NCBI GenBank assembly: GCA_009792885.1
Contig: WMCF01000023.1
Location: 10,810,013-10,874,012 of the forward strand
Reading direction: 5' to 3'
DNA from: Eremophila alpestris peregrina
Lineage: Eukaryota; Chordata; Aves; Passeriformes; Alaudidae
DNA: 64,000 nt
Below are positions 36,488 through 48,200 of this stretch, in pieces (position 1 is the first letter of the stretch; every line of letters begins with the position of its first letter). Under the pieces are notes generated by a model. It was not told where the DNA came from and made no database searches. It saw only the letters and a program-made list of their open reading frames with translations. A program made the translations under genes and the position numbers.

Positions 36488-37008
36488 TGTAGTTCTGGTT
36501 TAACTCTGCAGGCAGCAAAGCACCACACAGCCATTCCCTCACTGCCCCCCAGTGGGATGGGAAAGTACACTGTAAAAAGGCAAAATTCATGGGTTGAGGT
36601 AAAGACAGCTTAATAGGACAAAAAAGGGAGGAAAGAACAATAATAATGAAGGACAAAAAAGGAGGAAAGAACAATAATAATGATAGAAGAATACACAAAA
36701 ATAAGTGATGCACAGTGCAGGTGGTCACCACCCCCCAGCTGATGCCCAGCCAGTTCCCCAGGCAGCAGCAGCTCCCCTCCCAAAGTTTTGCTCAGAATGG
36801 TGCCATATAGTATGGAATATCCTTGTGGCCAGTTTGGGTTGGCTGTCTTGGCTATGTCCCCTCCCAGCTCTTTGTGCCCCCTCTCCCAGCCTACTCCAAA
36901 TAACTAACTCATCTGTGTGTTGTCAACATTTTTCTCATCCAAAATACGAAACACAGCACTCCACAAGCTACTAGAGGAAAATTCACTATCCCAGCTGAAA
37001 CCAATACA
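36488..37008 (-). mobile_element. Decayed solo LTR of a common bird endogenous retrovirus
   Basis: The 521-base segment is bounded by TGTA and TACA and matches, from memory, an LTR family found in many bird genomes. Recognisable blocks include the terminal TATTGGTTTCAGCTGGGATA (minus strand), the GGATATTCCATACTATATGG region, and the end near TTAAACCAGAAC. The sense direction is minus, with U3 at the 37008 side. The expected TATA box and ATTAAA poly(A) signal are both mutated (the latter reads ATTAAG), so it is probably silent. No primer-binding site, polypurine tract or retroviral gene adjoins it, and no clean target-site duplication is seen. It is therefore an old solo LTR. It lies in the SERGEF intron in the same orientation as the gene. 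Confidence 0.75.
36616..36683. repeat. 35-base tandem duplication inside the solo LTR
   Basis: A unit beginning GGACAAAAAAG and ending AATAATAATGA is present at 36616-36650 and again at 36651-36683, differing by a one-base indel. It arose after or during decay of the LTR. Confidence 0.9.
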
Positions 37009-37147
37009 GGAGTCATACATTATAAATTATCATCTTAAAATTTTAATTAATTTCCATTCATGTGTACAATATTCCTCTGTTTCAGTATTCCTGTACTCCA
37101 GTAGTTCATTCAGACAAGTTATTCAGGAAGAAAACCAACTCTCAGAC

Positions 37148-37389
37148 CTGCCAACCATAAATCTTTACCGCACTGAGATCTTGAATCAGAATATTAGAAG
37201 CGCTAATGTCAGAAGAGATGTGAGTGACAGCAGGAACAATATGTCCTTTAAAGTGGCCAGGCTTATCTGGTTTCAGCTTCAGAGATATCGAATAGGGGTG
37301 ATTTTCCACACTCTGCTCCCAGAACACACAAGCACTTTCAAGAATACAGCAGTCTCTCGATCCACCGTCATATTCAGGATTGAACTTTT
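37148..37389 (-). other. Exon-like open segment, unrecognised
   Basis: On the minus strand a strong acceptor (eight Ts then AG at 37390-37391) precedes an 80-codon open frame that ends at CAG|GTCTGA, a weak but possible donor. The encoded peptide includes NPEYDGGSRDCCILES and KPDKPGHFKGHIVPAVTH. It has a protein-like mix of residues but I match it to no family. A 158-codon plus-strand frame (36917-37393) overlaps it, so at most one of the two is real. It lies 140 bases upstream, in sense direction, of the solo LTR, so a retroviral remnant is another possibility. Confidence 0.2.
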
Positions 37390-40300
37390 CTAAAAAAAAC
37401 CCTGACACTAATCTCCTGATCAACTGTACAATATTTTTAAGGTGTTGGTTATTTTTAAATTAAACTTGAAATACACTGATTTCCTCCAACAACACTCCCA
37501 TTTCCTTTTCCTGACTTTGTAATTAACATGAAGACATAATAACTGCAGGCACAGCCCTCCCCAAACCAGGATCCCACTGTGTAAGCATTACGCATTAGCT
37601 ATATTTTTTCTCCCCCTAAGGTATCCACTGTGATATTTTAAAAGATTTATTTGCTTACAGCTAAACAGATGATATTTACTCACATTACAGAACTCCTGTC
37701 ATACAACTCCAGCATTATTTAACCACCTTCTCTTAGGAGACAGCCAAGGACAGCAGGTCAGGACAGTCACACGCTCTCTGGAAAGGCTCGCACAAAGTAC
37801 ACACACACTGTCCTTCTTCCACCATGCAAAAATAACCTGAACAAAATCATTATCCAGTTTCATCAGCAGTGTAATATACAACCAAATTTCTGAGTATTTT
37901 GCTAAATGAGTGCGTTCATTTACCCCTTTCAGCAATAAAACCCAGGATCTCAGCAGTACAGCAGTTCCCCTTGTCTGGGAAGGTCAATATGACAGTGCTT
38001 TATTCCTGTTACTTTTTAAGGGTTTAGCTGCTGCCTGGTCATCTCCACTGGCTACCAAAATATTTCCAAATGCCCTTCCACCCAGGCATCTGTCTCTCCA
38101 AAATTTTGGAGACAGCTTGTGGGAAAGTGGGAATGATATAGTGACATTTGGAGTACAGTGCCCCCAGCCTCCCTTTCCTCACAAAGGTTCCTTTTAGTTG
38201 TGACACTTTAGCTAATTCGTTATCACTTTTATTGCCTAAAAGCCAGAGTGGCCTCATTACTCTCCTTTACTCCATGTCTGCATTTTAAACCCAACTTATT
38301 GTTCAGAGCTTTCATGGATCCCAGGCAAGAACAGCTTCAGGACAGCTTCAGAATAATTTAGTCTGGACCTCTGGAGATCTTCTGCTTAATCTCTCTTGCT
38401 TGAGTGCCTACTACTACAACTACTGCCATGCCCTAAAATTTCTGCTATCTTACACTTTGCACCAGGCACAGTACCCAGAGAGACTGCTGGGTGCAACTGA
38501 GGCAGCTTAAGGCTTGCTCATCTCAACCAAATTTCCCATTCTTTCAAACTTCTGGGACCTTGCTTTTCCTCCACTCCCACTTCTCTCCAGACAACAATCC
38601 TCATTTTTGCCTGAGAAACCCAGTGTCACTCTCGAAAACATCCTATGCATCAGCCAGCTCCAAAATAGTGTAATTTTCAAAAATTGGATTTCCAGCTCTT
38701 TTTCTTTACTTTAAAAAGCACACATAAAGCTACTTTCTGCAGATGGAGTAAAAGTACCATGTGAGTGAGGCAGATTGGCTTTCTCACTGGACACTGAAGG
38801 GTTGCTATGATTCAGACATTATGCTTTAATATTTAAATTTCCACAAGCTGCAGATATGCTGATATAAGAACAAACGTCAGAAGGCTGACGCTTCTGAGAT
38901 CTGTCTCACAAAAAGGTCAACAACACGCTCTGAAATCAGGTTCTGTTTCTGTCTATTGGAATTTGACAGATTTCAGTCACTTGAGTAAGAAAAGATTGCC
39001 GAAGAGGAATCCAACATCATGGTGCAGCTTTTAAACACTTGTGAGGAGACACCATACTCTCATTTCCTTTTGTCCTTAATGGAAGATGTAAGAAATAGTA
39101 AACTGCTCTATTTATATACATTGGGCCCCACGATCCTCAGTTTTATTTCCAAAGTTCTCTTTTTACACAGATTCACATTTATTTACTGCTTGAAAGTTGT
39201 AATAGTACCGTACCACTTGACTCCACAGAGGAAATTTACTCTGCAGTCTTATTTTTGCCTTCTCTAGAATTTGGCAGACTGGGAGATTTCACAAGCTCCC
39301 TATAGCTCAGGGCATCAGAACCACGAGGCCTCAATGTATTTGGGTTTGGTTTGGGAAAGATCATCATCTTTCTTGATGATGGGGACCCTTTATGCTGATT
39401 CCAGCCTTAAATACTGCATCCTGAGCAGTGAGACAGCTGGGGAAAACAAGATCTACAGTGTCAGCCACTTACATGTGTTCTCACGTAGTCACCATCTGTT
39501 TGGTAGTCCCAGAAGTCAGCAGCTCGTGTCACTGTCATACTGAACACCCTGCTGACACAGAGACCACAGAGTGAGGGACTGAGCCTTGCTGGTTGCTGAG
39601 CCATCGGGTTATAGCCTCAAAATGTACCAGCACAGGACCTCTAAATGATATTCCTTCAAGGTCTTTTCCTCCTCTTCCTTCTCCCAGCTACAGGCTTCCC
39701 ACTGATGATGAAACTGCTGCAGCTCACAGTGTATAAGTTTGCTAAATAATTGCAATTTTACAAATTTGCAAGTCTGCAAATGTCTCTTATTGCATGTGTT
39801 TGCAAGATATGTTGAGAGGATGAAAAAAACCCATTGAAGCAAAGGTTACAGTCCTTGTCAAAATAAGCCATTTGACCTTCATTCAGTGACGTCCCTAATG
39901 TTAAAGTGAGTTAAACAGGTCTAGGGAACCATTTTGAAAGGCTGGGAGCATTGTGTCTTGGGCTCCTACAGAGAAACAATCCAAAACTCTGCCGTATGGT
40001 AGGATGCAGTTTGCTTTCCACAGCTTAACTGGCCTAAGCACACGGGAGTGGGGAAGCTCTGGCCTTGGTATCTCATCCATTTCCAAGCTCTTAAAGAACA
40101 CACTGAGCCCTTTATGACCTTACTGCTTAAGGTCTGATACTGAGAGGAAAAAAAAACCTTCATGTCCAACCTATCACTGCATGATCACAACATATAGTCC
40201 CAGTGAAGGACTTGGGACTGTGACCTGTAAAACACAGTAAGAAAAATGTCATCTCCAACAGGAAAAGGAATAAATTCAAAAGGGATAGCCTGCTCACTCC

Positions 40301-43300
40301 TAAATAAATACAAAACATGTGAGTATAGGTTTAAATCAAAATATGGACATATCAAACCATTACTCTTTGGTACACCATCTTATCTGCCTTAAAAGAAATC
40401 AGAAATTCTTCACATCTGTGTTATTTGTGAGATTTTAGGCTTAATCTTATTGTGTCAATTTGTTTCCCAGGAACAAGAGATCCAGACAACCTCTTGCTTC
40501 ATGCTTGGGTTGATCTTGCCAGCAGAGATGATGATGATGATGTAGCATTTGCATTCTGTAATTCCCTTCAGCAGATAAGTAGATTTCTGGTTTTACAGAA
40601 ATACACCAATTATTTTTATACTATGTACACATATGCATTTTTTCTAAGGCTGATCTGAAACATTTAAATCTGCTCACAAACATTAGAATGAAAATTTTTG
40701 TAGGCACGCAGTTCCTTTTCTAGCAACTACCATTTGAAAGCTGAATTGTGAAGTCCCCTTCTTCCCTTCACCCTTTCCAGCCTCATAAAGAGAGCATGGT
40801 AGAGGACTTTGCTCATGGAGGTATCACTGAATGTAATTGTTTCAGTAACAAGAAGCTAGTTTCCAAAAAAAATTAGCCCAGCAACAGAAGTGTCGGCATG
40901 GAGACACAAGCAGAGAATCCTGGAAAAGCCTCCAAGATTGTTTTGCCAAGTTATACACTTGATCACTGAGCTCTCAGCTCCCAAGATGACCATGACAGCA
41001 AACACTTCAAGCAGTCCCAATCTATTGTGACCTAAAGGTCACATCAGAACAGCACTAGCAGTATTTCTCTTTTGGCAGCACCAAAAGGGCCCCACATGGG
41101 AATACTGATGGGGACACTGTCTTGCCCTATGTTCTCCACACCCTCTTATTCAATACATAAAATAATGATGGCAAAGCTGATAATTAGTGATTGAGAATCC
41201 ACTTCCTTGTTAATACAGCAAGAAAGCCACTGCACTGCACATTGACACAAGGGCTGGGTTGCCAAGGGGCTCAGGCCAGGTGGAGCCCACCAGAGGAATT
41301 GGGTCATGTTTCTCCAGAAGGCAGGCCTTTGACTCAAGATCTGTCACTGCCTCGAGCACTGGCCTGCCCTCCACACATTGCTGCACTCCCCCAAGGTAAA
41401 TCCAGCCTTGTTCTTGGAACTTCTTTCTGGGCTACACAAAGGAATGCCATCAGAGACTGCCAAACCCAACGGAGATGAGGCCACCCAAGGGCAGGCAGAC
41501 AACCATGGACCCCTGCAGGATCAGGGGCAGAGCAGCAACAGACTCAGACCTCCCTGGCTGGAGAGACACGCACAGGACTGACTGTGAGCAAGAAGCAGTT
41601 TAACAATGCAGTATCAGCTCTGAGCAGCAGCAGGAGATGAGCAGCCTTCCCTCACACCGCAGGGGATCAGAGATAACTCAGAAAACGGAGACAGATTTAA
41701 TTTAATACAGCAAATTAAAGGAAAACCAAGAGAAAAAATTGGGTCAATCTGGTATGCACATGGCATTCTCATTGATAAAAAAAGTAGACAACAAGATTTT
41801 TACAGAGGTCTCCAGAAATGAGCAGCACCCAGAAGCTCAGCAGATGGCCTTGAAAAAGCGGCCTGTTCACTTCAGAGTCCCAGTAGGAGCCGAGCCCTTT
41901 CAAAATAACTGGAACAGTCTCTAGATATCAAGCAACCACCAGCAAAGGAGGTGAATTTGCTTTCACAGCATTTCCTCTGGTTCATTCCAAGTTTTCCCTG
42001 CTCATTTGTGTATTTCCAATTAAAATACCATTCTTATTTTCCTAACTGGTTCCCCAGTTAGCAGCAGGGGAGGAAAAGCATGAAAACAAAATCTCCCAGT
42101 AATATAGCCTTGGAAATGCACCCAAATGTGCAGCCCCAGGGCTCTGGCACAGCAGGGCTGAGCAAGCTGCTGCTTCCCCTGACGTTCCAAGGACAGGGGG
42201 GCACACAGGGCTGTGCATTTGTATTCCCTGCCAGAGCCTGGCCTGGCCCTTGTCCTTGCTCCCCCAAGCACAGACATCATCTCATCATGGGAGAGATGAC
42301 CTGTGAGCACACTGCATTGCAGCCTGCACTGCCTGGGCACCGAGCCCAAGGTGAGGGAAACAGCACGGAGCAAAGCCACCCCAACACCAGACATGTCCAG
42401 CTCCTGACATGTCTGGCTGTGGAGACACACACTCTGCTGCTCCAAGGAGTCAGCAGCAGGTGTGTAATGCTGCTGCAACCTCCAGAAACACTCCTTGTCT
42501 CTGCTGTGTGTGTGGAGAGCCAGGGTGCAGGCTCAGTTTTACTTCCAAAAAAATAATAAAAGGAGAGAAACAGATGTATTGGTAGCAAAGTTTTTTCCTG
42601 TGCCTACTGCAAATCCAGTATCTCCCACAGACCATAAATACAGAAGAGTATCTGGGAGAGAGAAGGTAAGTCTTTGCTAAGTCTAATTTTCATTTGGAAG
42701 TGAAGGGAGCACTCGTTGAGAAAAAAAGGCAGAGGAGATAAAAACCAGAGATGATGAAAGCGCATTCATAAAGGGCACAGGGAAAAGTGGGGAGGAAATC
42801 AATCACAGGAACAGACAAGATCAAACGGCAGCATCCCAGTAACAGCAGTATTTCCTTGGGAAAAAAAGCTGCAGGATGAAGAGGCAGCACGGCACCATGC
42901 TGCGAGGAGTGCTGCTCTCCTCACCCACTGCATGCAGAGAGTTGGTCTTTCTCCATAGCAACAAGATACTTAAAAGCCAATCTGGAGACTGAAGACCGGC
43001 TCAAAAACAAAACACAACATGTATCAATTCATTATCTCTATTTTAAGCCTCAGCTAGGAAGTACACGGGATAGCATTTGTTTAGCCCGAGGAAGCATCTT
43101 CATGGAAAGCTCTCTCCTCCCTTCATACCTCCCTGCCTCAGAAGCAGCCCTCAGTGTGAAGCAAATGGTGGCACTTCACACGTCCCCTGCTCTTAGCTAA
43201 TGCCAAAGCCATCGGGCACAAACACAGCCCGAGGTGCTCCTAGCTGAAGCCTATCCACTGCTGCCTTTTGCAGGGCAGGCATCCAGACCTCCAAACTCTT

Positions 43301-44339
43301 CTCACAGGACTCTGGGGGAGGGGGGAAGGAGGAGCCTTTTGCTGCAAAATAAACCAAAAAAGAAATCAAAACCCACCCTAATAGACATAAACAAACAAAA
43401 CTCCCTAACTTGCTGTTTAGTAGTTACCAGCTCAAGTTACTGATTGCAAGGGCTCAGGTGATGCTCCTATCTTGTCCTTGAAGCCTGCCTATACCTGCTT
43501 GGAAACAGCTCTGCTCGGGCACCTGAATGACTTCAATAAAGCCATTATGCTGATTGCACTGGCAGGGCTCTGCTAACATTACAGACCTCACCTCCTCCTC
43601 AAAGGCACCCATGGAGCCTGCACAGCACATTCCAGAATGCATCAGGATTGTCTAAGGAGCCCATCAAGTTTTATGGACCAAGGTGAAAAAGCTGCAGAGC
43701 AGTCGGTGTTTCAGTCCTGGCCTTGCTTTAGCTTAGCTGCTGGGATGAGCCTCCCCTGCTCCCTTCCTGCAAAGGAGCAGGCAGCAGCATCAGGGTTATC
43801 CAGAAGGACCAAAGCAGCACTCTGCTCATCCAGGGCTGCTCCAAAAGCATCTGGACACAAGGGTGGGGCAAACAAGGCCACTCTGGCGCAGCCACTGTCC
43901 CTCTGGGAATGATGGCATTGCAGGGGACAGGGAAGTGCAGAGAGGGAAAGTGTTCACACCACAGCACCCAAAGAGGGAGGCTTTTGCCCAGTGGAAAAAC
44001 AAGAACATGCTGAGTTAAGAGTCTTAACTGGCACTGAATACTGGAGAATTGGTGGGAATTGGGCATGAGGTGGCAAACAGAGCAAATATAGAAAGGTCTT
44101 GATTATGTACAAGCATGCCAAAAATATGGCCCAGTGTGCCAATTCTGTTTGTTCCAAACTTTCCTTCACTGCAAAATTTTACTGTTTGAAGTACCATAGA
44201 ACATTTAGAAGGAAAGAAAAGCCTGGTTTAAGATTATCCAAAGATGTACTTTCAGTGTCTGCCATGAAAGCCATCATTTGAATTTCATATTAGTATTAAG
44301 CATAGTTCTAGTTTAGATTCACCCATGAGTCATATGTTT

Positions 44340-44362
44340 AAAAAAAAAAAAAAGAAAAAAAA
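44340..44362. repeat. A-rich tract
   Basis: Fourteen As, one G, then eight As. No retrocopy structure is evident upstream. Confidence 0.85.
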
Positions 44363-45240
44363 GCACTGTACTCAGCAACTTTGCCTTGGCTCAGCACTAT
44401 TATCTCAGACTTCATCTGTACATCTGCTAAATCAAGAACTCCAGAAAAAAATCCAATCCACATACACTAAACATCCATCTGTCTAACCATTTCTCCTACA
44501 GTTAATGTATATTTTGGATCTAAAATACAGAAGCTTCCAATTGGCCAGTCCTTAACTGCTATATTTATTATGGGTCTTGATTTTTCATTTCCTTGTGCAA
44601 CATTTTATTCAAGAATAAAATATTAATTTCCAAGCCACTGAGTCAATTTAATGTTACTTTTGAAAAAATGATTATAAAATATTTCTAAAAGAGCTGCATG
44701 GGAAGGATAAGAGTAATATTCATCTGCATAGATTATGAAGTATAAGGAAAAGCATGAATCAGCTTGTCCTCATAAAAACACATTTGCTAACCAAAGTCTG
44801 TTTCCTACAGAATTAGTTACAAATGCAGAAATATTCCTTTTAATAAGTTGTTTCAAAGGTTGCCAGGAGCAAATCTCTGTGGAATGCATAAAAAGCTGTT
44901 CTGTTTTCTCCTGCATAGGTTACCTCACTGAACTCAAAATGGAGGTATCCAATGAGCTTTTTAGGAGCTTAGGGAGCTACACAGCTAAAATATATGAAAT
45001 ATATGGTACTTTTTTTTTTTCCCCTACAACCAGAGTGGAAAATAACAATATTTATGAGTCTTTAGCTCAGAGCTTGCAGCAGCTCCAGAAAAGCAGCCAA
45101 GTTTTCCTTCACCCTCAGCCAGCCCCACATCTGTCCCACCAGTGAGCCAGGTTGGGGGTGGCACTGTGACCAGACATGGCATTTTGCAATGTGCCCTCTC
45201 AAAGCTGATGTCACTCCTGCATGAATTTCCAGTGCAGAAC

Positions 45241-45260
45241 AAAAAAAAAAAAAAAAAAAA
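45241..45260. repeat. A20 homopolymer
   Basis: Twenty As on the plus strand. There is no AATAAA just upstream and no flanking direct repeat that I can see, so it is not called as a retrocopy tail. Confidence 0.85.
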
Positions 45261-48200
45261 GATCACAAGGCACAGGCTGTAAATCACAAGGGCTTAGCTG
45301 TTCCATCTTAGGAAATTAATTATCCTGATGATGTTATCTTAATTAAATGGTAGCTAATCTAAGTTTATATTTAAGCCTGAAATGTGAATATATTTCAAAA
45401 ACTCTTGATGATAGCAAATCTGAAGAGACAGAGGAAGGAAAGGAAAAATACCAGAGAAAGTAGGGTTGGTTGAATTAGGCAAGCAACCATTTTTCTAAAA
45501 TACAGGCAATTACAGCTCTGGTGTTTCCTCCTTTAGGGTTGTCTAGGTGAATCACATTTCTAAGGGGAAAATGTGAGGGTCACCAAGCAAAAGTTGAAAG
45601 CAGATACACAAAATATAAATTATAAAATTGACAGCCTGGGGAAAAAAAAACCCCAATATCTGGAATCAGGGGTTAGCAGAGAATCTTTGAAGAGTCCTGA
45701 CGTGTGAATAGCTATTTACACTTTTCTAGTTCACTGAAAACAATGGTGGTCTTGAAAAAATTTACAGCCATCTAGCAAGGTGCCATGTATACAAGCCAGC
45801 AGCTGCTTGACAGATTATGGGCAATGGTAACCTTTACAAAGAAGGAAAAGAAAAAAAAAAGGCTAGACATGTAAGAAATTGTTCCTTTTTCTTCAAGGAC
45901 AAGGGAAATTTAACATGGCCAGCAGAGAGAAAGTGAAAACCAGGAATTATAGCTGTAACTGAACAGAGAGGAGACTTCTAAAGGCTGACACCAACATCTC
46001 AGCATCTGAACAGCAAGAGAACAGCATCTGAACAGACACATTAGATGTCCTAATTTTTCAATCCATACTCCCCCATCACCATTCCCATCTGTTTCCTACC
46101 CAAATCCCCTCAAATCAAGAGATCTTTTGCCCTTTATATCTGAAGGGTTTAGCTAAAGCAATTACCCTCAAATATTACCATAAAGAAAGGTAAAACACAA
46201 CCATCTTTCCCTTTACCAGGCTGATTTCTCCGTGAACATGTACATTTTGCAACAAACAGGCTCAGCTTTCTCTTGACTCTTACAGGCAGATGGGCTGTTC
46301 ACAGTCCTCTTTCCTTCTGAGCAGAGCTGGAAGACCCCACACCCTCACACACCTATCAGCAATCTGCACTGAGTTTTACAAGGTCACATCCTGCATCACT
46401 CTAAATTGAATTTCAGCCTTCCAATCAGAGAAGCAAAAGCACCCATAACCTTTGAAAGCAATTAAATGTACTGCCCTTGCTAACTCTGGTGATTTCTCCA
46501 ATGCTTGAATCTCAAGAATTTAGCAATTACTTCTGCTGGCCTTTGTTCTGCCATGAGGTTGAGACAGCGAGCTTCACTTTGAATGCGTGTCAGAACCAGT
46601 TATCAAAAAAGAAGTCCCTTTTAAAGAGAGATTCAGTAATAACAATTGTGCTCCTGCTTTTCCCTTTTGGGAAAAAAACTACAAAACTAAGATCTGGCTT
46701 CTGTGACCTCCACACTCGTTGATCCCTTTGTCAATCTTGTTTGCAAGCTTCCTCATTCCCATTTTAGACAGGTCTGAGTTTGCCCTTGGATATTAAGGAA
46801 TTTAAGGAAAGTATTTGTTTACCTACATGGGTGATATCCAAGTGGAAAATTTGATCCTTGAATCTAGACAAAAAATAATTCTGCAATACTCTGGAACACC
46901 TCACCAACACACATGATGAAGCCCACAGACAGGACAAGATAACAAGGGACATATTTTATGCATTGGTACAAACTTTTAAATCTGAGCTAGGAGAAGTTAG
47001 ACTTTACATTGAAGTACCCTAAGTGCACTTAATTTTTTTACAAGTACTGAAACTAAAGTTGGCAACTAAGGATTTGCAAAAACAAGTATAATTCCAAAAT
47101 GAAAACCAGAAAAGGGGGATTCAAAATCATGTTATCTCTTTATGGCCATGTAAGATATTCCTTAGTGTTAAATTACATTAGTCCATGAAGCCAACTGGAA
47201 CAGTAAAGAAGAAAAGCTGTAGTCCTCCAGGTGTATCATACCAGTAAGCAAGCCACACTGGGAGTGCAAAACACATAATTTATAAAACAGAAGAACAAAT
47301 CTCTTTATCTTCACTAGTCTCTTTGTAAACAAAAACATCATAACTAAACACTGGAAAGGCAATTCAGAATACAGGATGCTATAAATGCTTAATAAGTAAG
47401 TCCATCTCTATGAGGAAGTATGATGGAGAGATATGATTGTGGTGACCTACATGTGTACATGAAAGGCAGTACACAAATGCCTGATTTGAGTTCAGGATTA
47501 GATGCAGCCAGAGTTAAATGAGCATTTAAAAGAGTAATAATTTATTCCTGGTGAGACTCAATAAAGGATTACAGCTTTAGGACAGACCTCTCCTGGCCTC
47601 TGAAATCAGGTACCTTCATTGCCTATTACTAACTCTTATAACCAAAACCTGAGGGATTCACAGACCTGTTAGTCACTTCTAGGAAAAATGACCTGATGAA
47701 AGAATAAAGAAAGCCAAATGCAGCTTGTAAACAGGGAGGTCCTTGCAATGTTAGTGTTATTACCTTTTATTTTCTTGTTATTCTCATCCAGTCAAAGACC
47801 TGATCTCCAGCTCAGGAGACCTATTTGGTTTTGGGGATACAGCAACATGTAGTCATCTCATTACTTGAGATCTGTAAAAATCTTGGAGATTCCTCTAGAA
47901 GCTAGCTCTGGGTTCTTGGACCATTAACTTGCTGGATGAACACAACTGAAGCTGTACAAGAAAGTGCAGCGTAAGAGAGAAAAGGCAAGTCCCAATCAAA
48001 TGGTGATGATCAATATGCTGTGGCTGCTAACATCCCAAGAGGGAGATATGTGGAAAAGCAGGAAATGCTGCGAAGTCTCACACACAGCTAAAATATTTAG
48101 GTTCACATACAGAAAATCAGTGGCAAGACTGAGTGCAATTACAGAGCAGACACTCACTGTTGATGCCCTGCAAGCATTAACTTGGGATATTTCATTATTA

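Noticed and set aside
36917..37393. 158-codon plus-strand frame, the longest in the window
   Set aside because: It begins inside the solo LTR, has no recognisable domain, and is overlapped by an open minus-strand frame. It is not annotated as a gene.
42020..42588. Overlapping frames of 100-158 codons on both strands
   Set aside because: A GC-richer patch with few stop codons opens several frames at once. None has a domain or a splice context.
44735..45260. 136-codon frame followed by an A20 tract as a processed retrocopy
   Set aside because: The frame contains an intron-like T10-C4...CAG stretch. There is no poly(A) signal, no flanking duplication, and no recognisable parent protein.
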